From: Acidovorax sp.
Lineage (GTDB): Bacteria; Pseudomonadota; Gammaproteobacteria; Burkholderiales; Burkholderiaceae_C
Reading direction: 5' to 3'
DNA length: 64,000 bases
NCBI RefSeq assembly: GCF_027492855.1
Contig: NZ_JAPUDY010000099.1
Location: forward strand, 186,001 to 250,000
Part shown: piece after piece, positions 34,408-44,217 of the stretch
Position numbering within the stretch: position 1 is the stretch's first letter
Layout of the letters: every line of letters begins with the position of its first letter
Position numbers and translations under genes: made by a program
The notes under the pieces: model-generated
What the model was told of the DNA's origin: nothing
Database searches by the model: none
What the model saw: the letters and a program-made list of their open reading frames with translations, nothing else

Positions 34408-35496
34408 ATGATTCTGGTTACTGGCGGCGCGGGTTTCATCGGCGCCAACTTTGTTCTTGACTGGCTTGCTGCGTCCAGCGAGCCCGTCATCAACCTCGAC
34501 AAGCTCACCTACGCGGGCAATCTGCACAACCTGGACGGCATCCAGGGTGATGCACGGCACACCTTTGTGCAGGGCGATATTGGCGACACCGCTCTGATCG
34601 CCCGTCTGCTGGCCGAGCACCAACCCCGTGCGGTGGTCAACTTCGCGGCCGAATCGCATGTGGACCGCTCTATCCACGGGCCCGAGGACTTCATCCAGAC
34701 CAACATCGTCGGCTCCTTTCGGCTGTTGGAGGCTGTGCGCGCCTACTGGACTGCGCTGCCCGATGGGGATCGCGAAGCCTTCCGCTTCCTGCACGTGTCT
34801 ACCGACGAGGTGTATGGCTCGCTTTCGCCCACCGACCCGGCCTTCGTCGAGACCCGCAGCTTTGAGCCCAACAGCCCCTACAGCGCCAGCAAGGCCGCCA
34901 GCGACCACCTGGTGCGCGCCTGGCACCACACCTATGGCCTGCCGGTGCTCACCACCAACTGCAGCAACAACTACGGGCCTTACCACTTCCCCGAGAAGTT
35001 GATCCCGCTGATGATCGTCAACGCACTGGCCGGGAAGAATTTGCCTGTATATGGCGACGGCATGCAGGTACGCGACTGGCTCTACGTGAAGGACCACTGC
35101 AGCGCCATCCGCCGCGTGCTGGAGGCGGGTGCCCCCGGCCAGACCTACAACGTGGGCGGCTGGAACGAAAAGCCCAACATCGAGATCGTCAGCATGGTCT
35201 GCAGCCTGCTCGACGAACTGCGCCCGCGCGCCGACGGCCAGAGCTACCGCACCCAGATCACCTACGTGAAAGACCGGCCGGGCCACGACCGCCGCTACGC
35301 GATCGACGCTCGCAAGATCGAACGCGAGCTGGGCTGGAAGCCTGCCGAAACCTTCGACACCGGCATCCGCAAGACCGTGCAGTGGTACCTGGACCATGCC
35401 GACTGGGTGGCCAGCGTGCAGACGGGTGCTTACCGGGATTGGGTGCAGACCCAGTACGCGCAAGAGCCTGCAGCCACTGCGAGCGCCAGCGCATGA
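34408..35496 (+). CDS. rfbB: dTDP-glucose 4,6-dehydratase
   Basis: The product is 362 residues. It is an NAD-dependent extended SDR for the second step of dTDP-L-rhamnose synthesis. The coenzyme loop is [14 protein letters not shown]. The sugar and active-site residues lie in [13 protein letters not shown] (Thr-Asp-Glu) and [14 protein letters not shown] (YxxxK). It is the first gene of the rfbBDAC operon and overlaps rfbD by four bases. The promoter region has a GGGATAATCG element near 34361 without a clear -35. Confidence 0.97.
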   Translation: MILVTGGAGFIGANFVLDWLAASSEPVINLDKLTYAGNLHNLDGIQGDARHTFVQGDIGDTALIARLLAEHQPRAVVNFAAESHVDRSIHGPEDFIQTNIVGSFRLLEAVRAYWTALPDGDREAFRFLHVSTDEVYGSLSPTDPAFVETRSFEPNSPYSASKAASDHLVRAWHHTYGLPVLTTNCSNNYGPYHFPEKLIPLMIVNALAGKNLPVYGDGMQVRDWLYVKDHCSAIRRVLEAGAPGQTYNVGGWNEKPNIEIVSMVCSLLDELRPRADGQSYRTQITYVKDRPGHDRRYAIDARKIERELGWKPAETFDTGIRKTVQWYLDHADWVASVQTGAYRDWVQTQYAQEPAATASASA

Positions 35497-36383
35497 ACAT
35501 CTTGCTCTTCGGCAAGGGCGGCCAGGTTGGCTGGGAGCTGCAGCGCAGCCTGTCGGTGCTTGGCTCCGTGACGGCGCTGGACTTTGACAGCACCGAGCAT
35601 TGTGGTGATTTCTCTAACCCGGCTGGCGTGGCCGAAACCGTGCGCACCCTGCGCCCCGACGTCATCGTCAATGCCGCAGCCCACACCGCCGTGGATAAGG
35701 CCGAGAGCGAAGCCGACTTCGCGCGCACCCTGAACGCCACCACCCCCGGCGCCATCGCGCAAGAGGCGGCGCGGCTGGGCGCCTGGCTGGTGCACTACAG
35801 CACCGACTACGTGTTCGACGGCAGCGGTAGCCGCCCCTGGGTGGAGACCGACACGCCCGCGCCGCTGAGCGTGTATGGCCGCACCAAACTCGAAGGCGAG
35901 CAGCTCATTGCACAGTCCGGCGCCAAGCACCTGATCTTGCGCACGAGCTGGGTCTATGCCGCACGCGGCGGCAACTTTGCCAAGACCATGCTGCGCTTGG
36001 CCCAGGAGCGCGAGCGCCTGACCGTGATCGACGACCAGTGGGGCGCGCCGACCGGCGCCGACCTGCTGGCCGACGTGACGGCCCACGCGCTGCGCCACCT
36101 GCAGCAGCGCCCGCAGGATGCCGGCCTGTACCACTGTGTGGCGGCCGGTGAAACAACCTGGAATGCGTATGCAAAATACGTGTTTGCGCAGGCCCGGATT
36201 GCGCAACCTGCTATAGAAATAAAAGCAAAAGAGGTGGCGCCCGTCCCCACAAGCGCTTTCCCCACGCCAGCGGTGCGCCCGCACAACTCGCGTCTGAACA
36301 CCCAGAAGCTGCAGACCACCTTTGGCCTTCAAATGCCGCACTGGCAGGCTGGGGTGGCGCGCATGCTGGCTGAAATTCTCTGA
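35493..36383 (+). CDS. rfbD: dTDP-4-dehydrorhamnose reductase
   Basis: The product is 296 residues from the ATG at 35493, overlapping the rfbB stop. It reduces dTDP-4-keto-L-rhamnose to dTDP-L-rhamnose, the last step. The coenzyme loop is [14 protein letters not shown]. The catalytic region has [11 protein letters not shown] and [14 protein letters not shown] (YxxxK). Residues about 242-252 ([11 protein letters not shown]) come from an A-rich stretch that could be a decayed half of the dispersed repeat. Confidence 0.96.
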   Translation: MNILLFGKGGQVGWELQRSLSVLGSVTALDFDSTEHCGDFSNPAGVAETVRTLRPDVIVNAAAHTAVDKAESEADFARTLNATTPGAIAQEAARLGAWLVHYSTDYVFDGSGSRPWVETDTPAPLSVYGRTKLEGEQLIAQSGAKHLILRTSWVYAARGGNFAKTMLRLAQERERLTVIDDQWGAPTGADLLADVTAHALRHLQQRPQDAGLYHCVAAGETTWNAYAKYVFAQARIAQPAIEIKAKEVAPVPTSAFPTPAVRPHNSRLNTQKLQTTFGLQMPHWQAGVARMLAEIL

Positions 36384-36397
36384 ACGGCACCCAGACC

Positions 36398-37282
36398 ATG
36401 ACGCAACGCAAAGGCATCATCCTTGCCGGGGGCTCCGGCACCCGGCTGCACCCGGCCACCCTGGCCATCAGCAAACAACTGCTGCCGGTGTACGACAAAC
36501 CGATGATCTACTACCCGCTGAGCACCTTGATGCTGGCGGGTATCCGCGACATCCTTGTCATCAGCACTCCGCAGGATACCCCGCGTTTTGAGCAACTGCT
36601 GGGCGATGGCAGCCAGTGGGGCATTCGGCTGGAATATGCAGTCCAGCCCAGCCCCGATGGCTTGGCACAGGCATTCCTCATCGGCGAGCAATTCCTGGGG
36701 GACGCGCCCAGCGCGCTGGTGTTGGGCGACAACATCTTCTACGGCCATGATTTTCACGAACTGCTGGGCCACGCGATGGTGCGCTCCGAGGGCGCCAGCG
36801 TGTTCGCCTACCATGTGCAAGACCCAGAGCGCTACGGCGTAGCCGAATTTGATGCGCGCGGAAAAGTGCTCTCGCTGGAGGAGAAGCCCCAGTCACCCAA
36901 GTCCAGCTATGCCGTGACGGGGTTGTATTTCTATGACAACCAGGTGGTCGAGCTGGCACGCGGGCTCAAGCCCTCGGCCCGGGGTGAGTATGAGATCACC
37001 GATCTCAATCGCCTGTACCTGGAGCAAGGCCAGCTCAACGTGGAGATCATGGGGCGCGGCTATGCCTGGCTGGATACCGGCACCCACGAAAGCCTGCTTG
37101 AGGCTGGGCAATTTATCGCCACGCTGGAGCATCGCCAGGGCCTGAAGATTGCGTGCCCCGAAGAGATTGCCTGGCGCCATCAGTGGATCGATGCTGCGCA
37201 ACTGGAGCGCATTGCCCAGCCCCTCATCAAAAGCGGCTATGGGCAGTATTTGTTGCGTCTGCTCAAAGAAAAGGTCTATTGA
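36398..37282 (+). CDS. rfbA: Glucose-1-phosphate thymidylyltransferase
   Basis: The product is 294 residues. It makes dTDP-glucose from dTTP and glucose-1-phosphate, the first step of the pathway. The nucleotide-binding signature is [16 protein letters not shown]. The conserved [16 protein letters not shown] and the metal-binding Asp in [10 protein letters not shown] are intact. It lies 14 bp after rfbD. Confidence 0.97.
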   Translation: MTQRKGIILAGGSGTRLHPATLAISKQLLPVYDKPMIYYPLSTLMLAGIRDILVISTPQDTPRFEQLLGDGSQWGIRLEYAVQPSPDGLAQAFLIGEQFLGDAPSALVLGDNIFYGHDFHELLGHAMVRSEGASVFAYHVQDPERYGVAEFDARGKVLSLEEKPQSPKSSYAVTGLYFYDNQVVELARGLKPSARGEYEITDLNRLYLEQGQLNVEIMGRGYAWLDTGTHESLLEAGQFIATLEHRQGLKIACPEEIAWRHQWIDAAQLERIAQPLIKSGYGQYLLRLLKEKVY

Positions 37283-37287
37283 TACCC

Positions 37288-37836
37288 ATGAAAGTCACAC
37301 CGTTAGCCATCCCGGACGTCCTTCTCATCGAGCCCAAGGTGTTTGGTGATTCGCGAGGTTTCTTTTACGAGAGCTTCAACCAGCGGGCGTTCAATGAAGC
37401 CACTGGTACCAACCATCAGTTCGTGCAGGACAACCACAGCCGCAGCGCCAAAGGCGTTTTGCGGGGCTTGCACTATCAGATCCAGCAACCCCAGGGAAAA
37501 CTGGTACGCGTGGTGAAGGGGGCTGTGTTCGATGTGGCGGTGGATCTGCGCAAAAGCTCACCGACTTTTGGCCAATGGGTCGGCGAAGAACTGAGCGAGG
37601 AGAATCGTCGCCAGTTGTGGGTGCCGCCGGGGTTTGCTCATGGGTTTTTGGTACTGAGTGACGTGGCTGAGTTTTTGTATAAGACCACTGATTACTACGC
37701 ACCGGCCTATGAGCGCTGCATTGCGTGGAACGATCCGGACCTGGCAATTGACTGGCGCTTCGCCATTTCGGAGCCCTCATTGTCGGCCAAAGATGCAGCT
37801 GGGGCTCGGCTTACACAAGCCGAGCTCTTTGAGTGA
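37288..37836 (+). CDS. rfbC: dTDP-4-dehydrorhamnose 3,5-epimerase
   Basis: The product is 182 residues from the ATG at 37288. It epimerises C3 and C5 of dTDP-4-keto-6-deoxyglucose. The catalytic His is in GVLRGLHYQIQQPQGKLVRV, and VPPGFAHGFLVLSD and the Tyr in EFLYKTTDYY are conserved. It closes the rfbBDAC operon and converges on the next gene with a 14-bp gap. Confidence 0.97.
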   Translation: MKVTPLAIPDVLLIEPKVFGDSRGFFYESFNQRAFNEATGTNHQFVQDNHSRSAKGVLRGLHYQIQQPQGKLVRVVKGAVFDVAVDLRKSSPTFGQWVGEELSEENRRQLWVPPGFAHGFLVLSDVAEFLYKTTDYYAPAYERCIAWNDPDLAIDWRFAISEPSLSAKDAAGARLTQAELFE

Positions 37837-37850
37837 TGCTCTGCGGCGTC

Positions 37851-39725
37851 TCAATGTAGGCCTTGGACGGCCTCGTAGAGTTCTGAGGATCCGAATTTCG
37901 TGTTTTGCGGATCCAGAGAAAACAGGTTCTGATCGCGTGGCACGCGCTTACCTTGCCAGTAAGGCTCCAGGAAGAATGAAACGAATTCAGCGCCCCGCTG
38001 GGCGTGTTGGTCCAGCACCTTCTTCAGTTCTGCTGTCGAGAGGGCCTTGAGAGGATGAAACTCAGTGACGCCATAGCCTCGATGCGTCGTTGTGTTGTAC
38101 CAAGCCGGGAAGTCCGGGCCATAAGTTGCATCCCCATACAAGCTCACGCCAAGCCGGATATTGGTAGTGTTGCGAAGTGATGCGTCAATGGCGAATTTTT
38201 GCGCATCCCAGCTTGGGTTTGCGAAAGGAATAATTTGGTGGGTATAACGTGGCGTTTTGGTCAAGCAAGATTGGCCGACAACGTCGTCAAAGAACCGTAG
38301 ATAGGCCAGCACCTGCTGACCCCGAAATGCATGCCATAGTGGGACTAGCGGGTTGTAATAGTAGGATGAGCGATCCGCTGGGGTGTCGATATAGGCTTGT
38401 ACGCTGTCGTCTGCCGGAACATGGTCGGGCAGCGGATGTTGCGGCATGGGGGCCGGAGTTTTTTGCCCTCGATCCATGATGGCAATTTGTCGCGTGCCCA
38501 GTGCAATCAGTTGGTCCGGCGCGCGCTCCAAAAATATGTCAATCCGGTGCAGACCTGTTGGCAGGCGCCTAAAGTCCATATCCAGTCGCCATCCGGTGTT
38601 GGCGTTGCCAAATTCCGGCTTCGCATCTAGGACATCCTGGCGGCCTTTGTTGGCCGCAGTCTTTCCGATAAAAATGCCGTTGCGGTAAACGTGAATCCAG
38701 GCGGGGCTGGCTGCTGCATCACGTTGAGGGACAAAAGCCCATCCGGTAATCGGCAGGCTGCCGTGGGCATACGAATCGACATGCTCGAAGTAGCTCGTCA
38801 GTGGTTCGACCCGGATGTCGCGCGATGGCGGCTGAACATCTTCAAAGGATGCAAATTGCGCACCCAGCACACGGTTGAGTTGGTCGATGTTTCCAAACTG
38901 GGTTTTTAGATACTTGTGAAATCCTTCAATGGAGGAAGGGCTGTAGTCCGTCACGCGGTAGGGCGGATTGAAGCCCATGCCCCCTTCAAAATTCGGGAAC
39001 AAATGGTGCAACTCTCCTAGCAGTGTTACCCCACGTACTTTGGACAGGTCATGTGAAGGCAATTTGCACAACTCTTCGAGCAACGCTTGGCCTGCTTGCA
39101 AGCGCCGGGCGGTGATGTCCGTTTGTGTGGTTGCAAAAGTCCATGGATAGACTGGCTCTCCATAGTACGAGCTGATCGGCAGCTGTCCGTCTCGGGTCTT
39201 TGCCAGATTGTCTGGGTTGCGGGCCAACGCCTCCTCAATGGGCGCCTGTGCAGAAAAATGGGTGGAAAAGAGGTACAAAATTAACGGTCGCTCGGTGTCG
39301 CGCACCGTTCGTACAACGCGCCGGATCCGCTCTGCGTCAATGACCCAGTCTGCGCCCTGCGCTCGGAACAGCTGTAGCAGCGGCACTGGCAGCGTGTATC
39401 CCATAGGAAATGGAGAGCGGGTGTGAGGCGAAGGCTGTAGCTGGGTCAGCGTTGCCTCCACAAGGGCTGCAGCAGAGCCTTGAGGTCCTGTGCATCGTTG
39501 TTCAAGCGAGTCGGACACAGGCGGCTCGGTGGCGTTGGCCTCAGGTCTCAAAATGCAGGTGTCAATTGCACCCACCATGGGGGCTAGCATCATCGGCCCT
39601 GGAGGTTTTGTGGATGGAGGGACCCGTTGGTGAAACCAGGCGGCCCCAGCAATACCTGCGATGACGACACCACAGATTGCCGCTGCGATGGCGAGTGTCG
39701 TGGCTTTATGGGAAATTGCGTGCAT
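37851..39725 (-). CDS. Exported or membrane-anchored glycoside-hydrolase-like protein of unknown function
   Basis: The product is 624 residues. Residues about 9-30 form a signal/anchor (LAIAAAICGVVIAGIAGAAW). Residues about 105-300 resemble a (beta/alpha)8 glycosidase of the GH42/clan-A kind: LLGELHHLFPNFEGGMGFN near 235-252 could hold the acid/base Glu, and SIEGFHKYLKTQFGNIDQLN is like the YGSLDALN stretch of beta-galactosidases. At about 325-415 an inserted beta-rich domain begins ITGWAFVPQ and includes IHVYRNGIFIGKT. The barrel appears to resume at about 465-620 (AEFVSFFLEPYW). It is lower in G+C than its neighbours. It diverges from the type II secretion operon and converges on rfbC. Acting on the rhamnose-containing surface glycan is a guess. 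Confidence 0.6.
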   Translation of the reverse strand: MHAISHKATTLAIAAAICGVVIAGIAGAAWFHQRVPPSTKPPGPMMLAPMVGAIDTCILRPEANATEPPVSDSLEQRCTGPQGSAAALVEATLTQLQPSPHTRSPFPMGYTLPVPLLQLFRAQGADWVIDAERIRRVVRTVRDTERPLILYLFSTHFSAQAPIEEALARNPDNLAKTRDGQLPISSYYGEPVYPWTFATTQTDITARRLQAGQALLEELCKLPSHDLSKVRGVTLLGELHHLFPNFEGGMGFNPPYRVTDYSPSSIEGFHKYLKTQFGNIDQLNRVLGAQFASFEDVQPPSRDIRVEPLTSYFEHVDSYAHGSLPITGWAFVPQRDAAASPAWIHVYRNGIFIGKTAANKGRQDVLDAKPEFGNANTGWRLDMDFRRLPTGLHRIDIFLERAPDQLIALGTRQIAIMDRGQKTPAPMPQHPLPDHVPADDSVQAYIDTPADRSSYYYNPLVPLWHAFRGQQVLAYLRFFDDVVGQSCLTKTPRYTHQIIPFANPSWDAQKFAIDASLRNTTNIRLGVSLYGDATYGPDFPAWYNTTTHRGYGVTEFHPLKALSTAELKKVLDQHAQRGAEFVSFFLEPYWQGKRVPRDQNLFSLDPQNTKFGSSELYEAVQGLH

Positions 39726-39919
39726 GGCTCAATGGATTGTGAGTGGGTGGACTGTACGCGAAGGTAGTGTGGGGACGCGTCAACTGGTCGCTTTTGGCGG
39801 CGCCCATTGGGGCACTGGCCGCCGTCAATTCGCTCCGGTTTCAGGGGCCGGGCTACACTCTTGCCCATTCATTGCAGCCCGCTGGCTTTATTGCCCAGTT
39901 GGTTTGTTTTCAGACCATC

Positions 39920-41647
39920 ATGACCACACAAACATTGATTTCCTCAGCCGTTCTGCAGGGCGCTGAAGCCTTGGCTCAGCCGAAATTGGGCGAGCTGCTG
40001 GTACAAACTGGCAAGCTCAGCGCCCGCGATCTTGAGCGGGCGCTCTCTGCCCAGCAGGAAATGGGCGGCATGCTCGGACGGGTTCTGGTTCGGCTGGGGC
40101 TAGTCTCGGACATCGATGTTGCGAGGGCGCTTTCTAGTCAGTTGAATGTGGATTTGGTGACGGCAGATGGCTTTCCTGACCTCATGCCAGAAGTGGAGGG
40201 GTTGCTGCCAGAGTTTCTTCATGCCAATGCTGTTTTCCCACTCCGCTTGGACGGGCGGGAGCTTCATGTGGCGATGACGGTGCCCCAAGACCCTTTCGTG
40301 GCGAAAGCATTGCGCCTTGCTACGGGCTGCATCGTTCGTCCGCACTTGGCCCTGGAGGGGGACATCGAAAAGGCTCTGGCAGAGCCGGTGGAGGAGGCTC
40401 CGGAAGATGAGGGCGGTTTTGGCGATGGTCTTGACGGTGGAGACTTTATCGAGCACCTCAAAGACTTGGCCAGCGAGGCGCCGGTGATTCGTCTAGTCAA
40501 CACTATCATTGGCCGCGTGACCGACTTGAGGGCTTCCGATATTCATCTCGAGCCGTTCGACGACGGCCTGCACGTACGCTATCGCGTGGATGGTGTCATT
40601 CATATGGGTGAGTTGGTGCCTCCTCGTCTGTCCGCTGCCGTGAGTTCACGCGTTAAGCTGCTGGCCCATCTGGACATTGCCGAGCGCCGGTTGCCTCAAG
40701 ACGGGCGCATCAAGACGCGAGTGAAAGGGCGAGAGCTGGACCTGCGGGTTTCCACTGTGCCTACCGTTCATGGCGAAAGCGTGGTGATGCGCGTGCTTGA
40801 CCGCGCTAGCGTGCGGCTGAATCTGGATACCATGGGTTTTGAGCAGGACACGTTGGCCCGCTTTAATACGTTGCTGGCGCGGCCTCACGGAATCCTGCTT
40901 GTCACAGGTCCCACTGGCTCTGGTAAAACCACCACGCTGTATGCAGCACTGTCTAAGATCGATGCGCAGGCGAATAAGATCATTACCGTGGAAGATCCGG
41001 TGGAATACCAACTGGAGGGCATCAACCAGATCCAGGTGCATCCACAAATCAACCTCACCTTTGCCAACGCATTGCGCTCCATCCTGCGCCAGGATCCTGA
41101 CATCATCATGATCGGTGAGATGCGGGATGGTGAGACAGCGCAAATTGCCGTGCAATCCGCTCTTACGGGCCATCTTGTGCTCTCCACGCTCCACACAAAC
41201 ACAGCGGCTGGTGCCGTGATCCGTATGCAGGACATGGGGGTGGAGAGTTACCTCATTACCTCTTCTGTCAATGGCGTGTTGGCGCAGCGCTTGGTGCGAA
41301 CGCTATGCGGGCATTGCAAGCAGGCCTATGAGCCGGGGGCCGAGTTGCGTCAGAGCACGGGGTTGGCTCGCTTCTGCCCGGCGGACCGACCTGTGTATCA
41401 AGCAGTGGGTTGCGAGCACTGTCGGCAATCAGGTTACCGGGGGCGCACGGGCATTCATGAGCTTTTGGTGCTGGATGAGCCTATGCGTCGTGCCATCATT
41501 GAGGGCCGCGATGCTAATACGCTCAATGCCCTTGCGGCCAGATCCGGAATGTTGAGTCTTTTCGAAGATGGCATGCGCAAAGTTGCGGCAGGCATTACTA
41601 CGCTGGATGAGCTCGCCCGCGTGACGCAGGATCAGTCCGATGCCTGA
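39920..41647 (+). CDS. gspE: Type II secretion ATPase
   Basis: The product is 575 residues from the ATG at 39920. It is the cytoplasmic hexameric ATPase that drives pseudopilus assembly. The N-terminal domain (LGELLVQTGKLSARDLERAL) is of the MshEN/GspE type. The ATPase core has Walker A GPTGSGKTT, the Asp box ITVEDPVEYQLEGINQ, Walker B-like RQDPDIIMIGEMRD and the His box LTGHLVLSTLHTN. A zinc motif CGHCKQ...CEHCRQ follows. It is the first gene of an eleven-gene operon; the gap to the divergent hydrolase-like gene is 194 bp. Confidence 0.96.
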   Translation: MTTQTLISSAVLQGAEALAQPKLGELLVQTGKLSARDLERALSAQQEMGGMLGRVLVRLGLVSDIDVARALSSQLNVDLVTADGFPDLMPEVEGLLPEFLHANAVFPLRLDGRELHVAMTVPQDPFVAKALRLATGCIVRPHLALEGDIEKALAEPVEEAPEDEGGFGDGLDGGDFIEHLKDLASEAPVIRLVNTIIGRVTDLRASDIHLEPFDDGLHVRYRVDGVIHMGELVPPRLSAAVSSRVKLLAHLDIAERRLPQDGRIKTRVKGRELDLRVSTVPTVHGESVVMRVLDRASVRLNLDTMGFEQDTLARFNTLLARPHGILLVTGPTGSGKTTTLYAALSKIDAQANKIITVEDPVEYQLEGINQIQVHPQINLTFANALRSILRQDPDIIMIGEMRDGETAQIAVQSALTGHLVLSTLHTNTAAGAVIRMQDMGVESYLITSSVNGVLAQRLVRTLCGHCKQAYEPGAELRQSTGLARFCPADRPVYQAVGCEHCRQSGYRGRTGIHELLVLDEPMRRAIIEGRDANTLNALAARSGMLSLFEDGMRKVAAGITTLDELARVTQDQSDA

Positions 41648-42893
41648 TTTTGTTTGGAGGGCCGCCTCGGCGGCAGGCAAGATCGAAGAGGGGCAGTTAT
41701 CAGCATCTAGTAGCACGGCTGCGCTCAAGCAGTTGCGAGCGCAAGGGTTGACGCCGCTACGCATTGAAGAGGCCGCCACTGCCGCATTTGCTGGGACGAC
41801 GCCCGGGCAATCGAGCGCTGCGGCTGTAGCGCAGCCCAGATCGCGCGCGTCCAAAGGACCGGTGACCTCTGCGGATGTGCTTGCCATAACCTCAGAGCTT
41901 GCCATCATGCTGCGTGCCGGCTTGGCGTTGGACAACGCCCTTCGGGTGTTGATCGATATGAGTCACAAGCCTAGCCTGACGGCATTGATGCAGGGTGTTC
42001 TCGATGCGGTCAAGGGTGGTACCCCTCTGAGCCGCGCGCTCACCGCGCGCCGCGACCTGTTCGGGGATTTCTACATCAACATGGTGCGTTCGGGTGAGGT
42101 CAGCGGCCAGATGTCCGCTGTGTTAGATCGACTGGTAGAGCACATGGAGCGCCAGCGTGCGCTGCGCGACAGTGTTGTATCTGCCACTATCTATCCGGCC
42201 ATTCTGTTGGGAGTCGCTGTGCTCTCTTTGATCGCAATGCTGGGCTTCGTGGTGCCTCAGTTTGAGAAGCTCTTTACCGATATGGGCGATGCGTTGCCGT
42301 TGCCTACGCGCCTGGTCATGATCATGGGGCAGGCATTCAAGCAGTATGGCTTGGTGTTGGGCGTGTTGACGGCTGTGGGCGTGATGCTGCTGCTTCGATG
42401 GTTCAAATCACCCGCTGGCCGCCAGTGGTGGCAGACCAGGTTGCTGCGCCTGCCGCTGGTGGGGCGGCTCGCGCTCAAGTACCAGCTCACGTTGTTTTCT
42501 CGGTCGCTTGGAACGTTGCTTGGTAACGGGGTTCCGATGCTCACGGCACTTCACATCGCCACGGAGACAGTGGGAAACACCGTGCTTCAGCAGTCACTGG
42601 CACGCGTCGCGCCTATTGTGAAAGAGGGTGGAAAAATGGTTCAAGCCATTTCGGCGGCAGGCATTTTTGAACCTCTTGCCATCAACCTCATCCGAGTAGG
42701 GGAGGAGACGGGGCGCGTTGGACACATGATGCTGGAGTTGTCCAATATATTGAACCGAGAGGTGGAGACCGGCATCAAACGGTTGCTCACCTTGGTCGAG
42801 CCGATCCTCATCCTGGTGCTTGGTGTGCTTATTGCCGCCATAATCGTTTCCATTTTGCTTGGTATCCTTTCCATTAATGACCTCGCCGTATAA
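41640..42893 (+). CDS. gspF: Type II secretion inner-membrane platform protein
   Basis: The product is 417 residues, overlapping gspE by eight bases. It has two tandem T2SSF cytoplasmic domains and three membrane spans, the last at the C-terminus (LILVLGVLIAAIIVSILLGI). Typical stretches are SRALTARRDLFGDFYINMVR and NLIRVGEETGRVGHMML. It links the ATPase to pseudopilus assembly. Confidence 0.96.
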   Translation: MPDFVWRAASAAGKIEEGQLSASSSTAALKQLRAQGLTPLRIEEAATAAFAGTTPGQSSAAAVAQPRSRASKGPVTSADVLAITSELAIMLRAGLALDNALRVLIDMSHKPSLTALMQGVLDAVKGGTPLSRALTARRDLFGDFYINMVRSGEVSGQMSAVLDRLVEHMERQRALRDSVVSATIYPAILLGVAVLSLIAMLGFVVPQFEKLFTDMGDALPLPTRLVMIMGQAFKQYGLVLGVLTAVGVMLLLRWFKSPAGRQWWQTRLLRLPLVGRLALKYQLTLFSRSLGTLLGNGVPMLTALHIATETVGNTVLQQSLARVAPIVKEGGKMVQAISAAGIFEPLAINLIRVGEETGRVGHMMLELSNILNREVETGIKRLLTLVEPILILVLGVLIAAIIVSILLGILSINDLAV

Positions 42894-42921
42894 TTTTCGT
42901 TTGCCCAAGGAAGTTGCTCTC

Positions 42922-43344
42922 ATGGTGAGTACTCGCACACGCCGGCGCGCACGCGGCTTCACTTTGATCGAATTGTTGGTGGTGCTTGCCATCCTGACCT
43001 TGCTTGCGGGCTTGGTGGGCCCCCGCGTGCTTGGCCAATTGGGCGGCGCCAAGTCAAAGACGGCAGCTGTGCAAATTGCCGATCTCGATAAATCCCTTGA
43101 ATTGTTCAAGCTCGATGTGGGGCGCTATCCATCTACGGAAGAAGGTTTGGATGCACTGGTCAAGAAGCCAGGCAGTGTGAATGGATGGAACGGTCCTTAC
43201 CTCAAGGGCGGACTGCCCTCGGACCCTTGGGGGCATCCATATCGCTATGCCAGTTCTGGCAAAGGCATTGAAATCACTTCCTTGGGGGCAGACGGTGCAC
43301 CCGGTGGCGAGGGGGAGAACGCTGACGTCCGCAACACTCCCTGA
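42922..43344 (+). CDS. gspG: Major pseudopilin
   Basis: The product is 140 residues from the ATG at 42922, after an AAGGAAG site. The class III prepilin signal is RRRARG/FTLIELLVVLAILTLL, with Glu5 present. The globular part has the GspG-type LDVGRYPSTEEGLDALVKKP and the C-terminal DPWGHPYRY...EITSLGADG calcium-binding region. It polymerises into the pseudopilus after processing by a prepilin peptidase encoded elsewhere. Confidence 0.97.
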   Translation: MVSTRTRRRARGFTLIELLVVLAILTLLAGLVGPRVLGQLGGAKSKTAAVQIADLDKSLELFKLDVGRYPSTEEGLDALVKKPGSVNGWNGPYLKGGLPSDPWGHPYRYASSGKGIEITSLGADGAPGGEGENADVRNTP

Positions 43345-43369
43345 CCGATTTGTCGGTCGGGCAGGTTTT

Positions 43370-43819
43370 ATGCGGGACGAGCGCGGTTTCACGCTGATCG
43401 AACTGCTGGTTGTGTTCGCGATTTTGGCCGTGGTGGTGGGGCTTGTGCCCATGGCCTATGAGCGTGGGCGCGAGGCGTCGCAATATCGTGACACCGTGCG
43501 TGGCGTTATGAGTCAATTGCGTTCTGCACGTCTTTTGGCAATGGCTGAAGGCCGAGAGACTCGCTTTACGCTTGATTTGCGCAACCGCCGATACGGGGTG
43601 GATGGAGCGCCTGCGAAAGAGCTTCCAGAGCCGCTGCAATTGCGCGTAACAGTTGCGGACCGCGAGATCGATGCAGACGGGCAAGCCTCCATCCGCTTTC
43701 TCCCTTCTGGTGGCGCCACAGGCGGCAGCATTGAGGTACTGCGTGCGCCTGGATCCGGAACGAGACTGCGTGTGGACTGGTTCTCTGGCCGTGTCTCTCA
43801 AGAGCCGCTGCTGCCATGA
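43370..43819 (+). CDS. gspH: Minor pseudopilin GspH
   Basis: The product is 149 residues from the ATG at 43370. The signal is MRDERG/FTLIELLVVFAILAVVVG with Glu5. The beta-rich C-terminal part matches GspH in length. It overlaps gspI by four bases. Confidence 0.9.
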   Translation: MRDERGFTLIELLVVFAILAVVVGLVPMAYERGREASQYRDTVRGVMSQLRSARLLAMAEGRETRFTLDLRNRRYGVDGAPAKELPEPLQLRVTVADREIDADGQASIRFLPSGGATGGSIEVLRAPGSGTRLRVDWFSGRVSQEPLLP

Positions 43820-44217
43820 AGGTGCGCCAAGCGCAGCGCGGGCTTACTTTGTTGGAGTTATTGGTGGCTTTTGCCATCATGGCTCTTTCGCTGGGCATGA
43901 TCTATCGCATCATGGGCGGCAACGTGCGTAGTGCCGGAGAGCTTGAAGCGCGTCAGCGTGCTGCTGTTCTTGCGCAATCGCTACTGGCCTTGCGAGATAC
44001 CGTGCCCGAGGGTGGTTTGGCGCAGTCGGGGGAAAGTGGCGGCTATCGGTGGAGTATGCAAAGTGCGCCTTATGGCACGGGTGTCTCGGGCCCGTCGGTT
44101 ACACCGCTGCATGAACTCACCATCGTTGTCGCGTGGGAGGGCGGAGGGCTGAGTCGTCGCTTTGAACTCGCCACGTTGCGACCTCAGCGCAAACCCTCTC
44201 CAGGGGTGCGTAGATGA
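43816..44217 (+). CDS. gspI: Minor pseudopilin GspI
   Basis: The product is 133 residues. The prepilin signal is AQRG/LTLLELLVAFAIMALSLG, with Glu5, followed by a helix containing AAVLAQSLLALRD. In other systems GspI begins the minor pseudopilin tip with GspJ and GspK. It overlaps both neighbours by four bases. Confidence 0.9.
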   Translation: MKVRQAQRGLTLLELLVAFAIMALSLGMIYRIMGGNVRSAGELEARQRAAVLAQSLLALRDTVPEGGLAQSGESGGYRWSMQSAPYGTGVSGPSVTPLHELTIVVAWEGGGLSRRFELATLRPQRKPSPGVRR

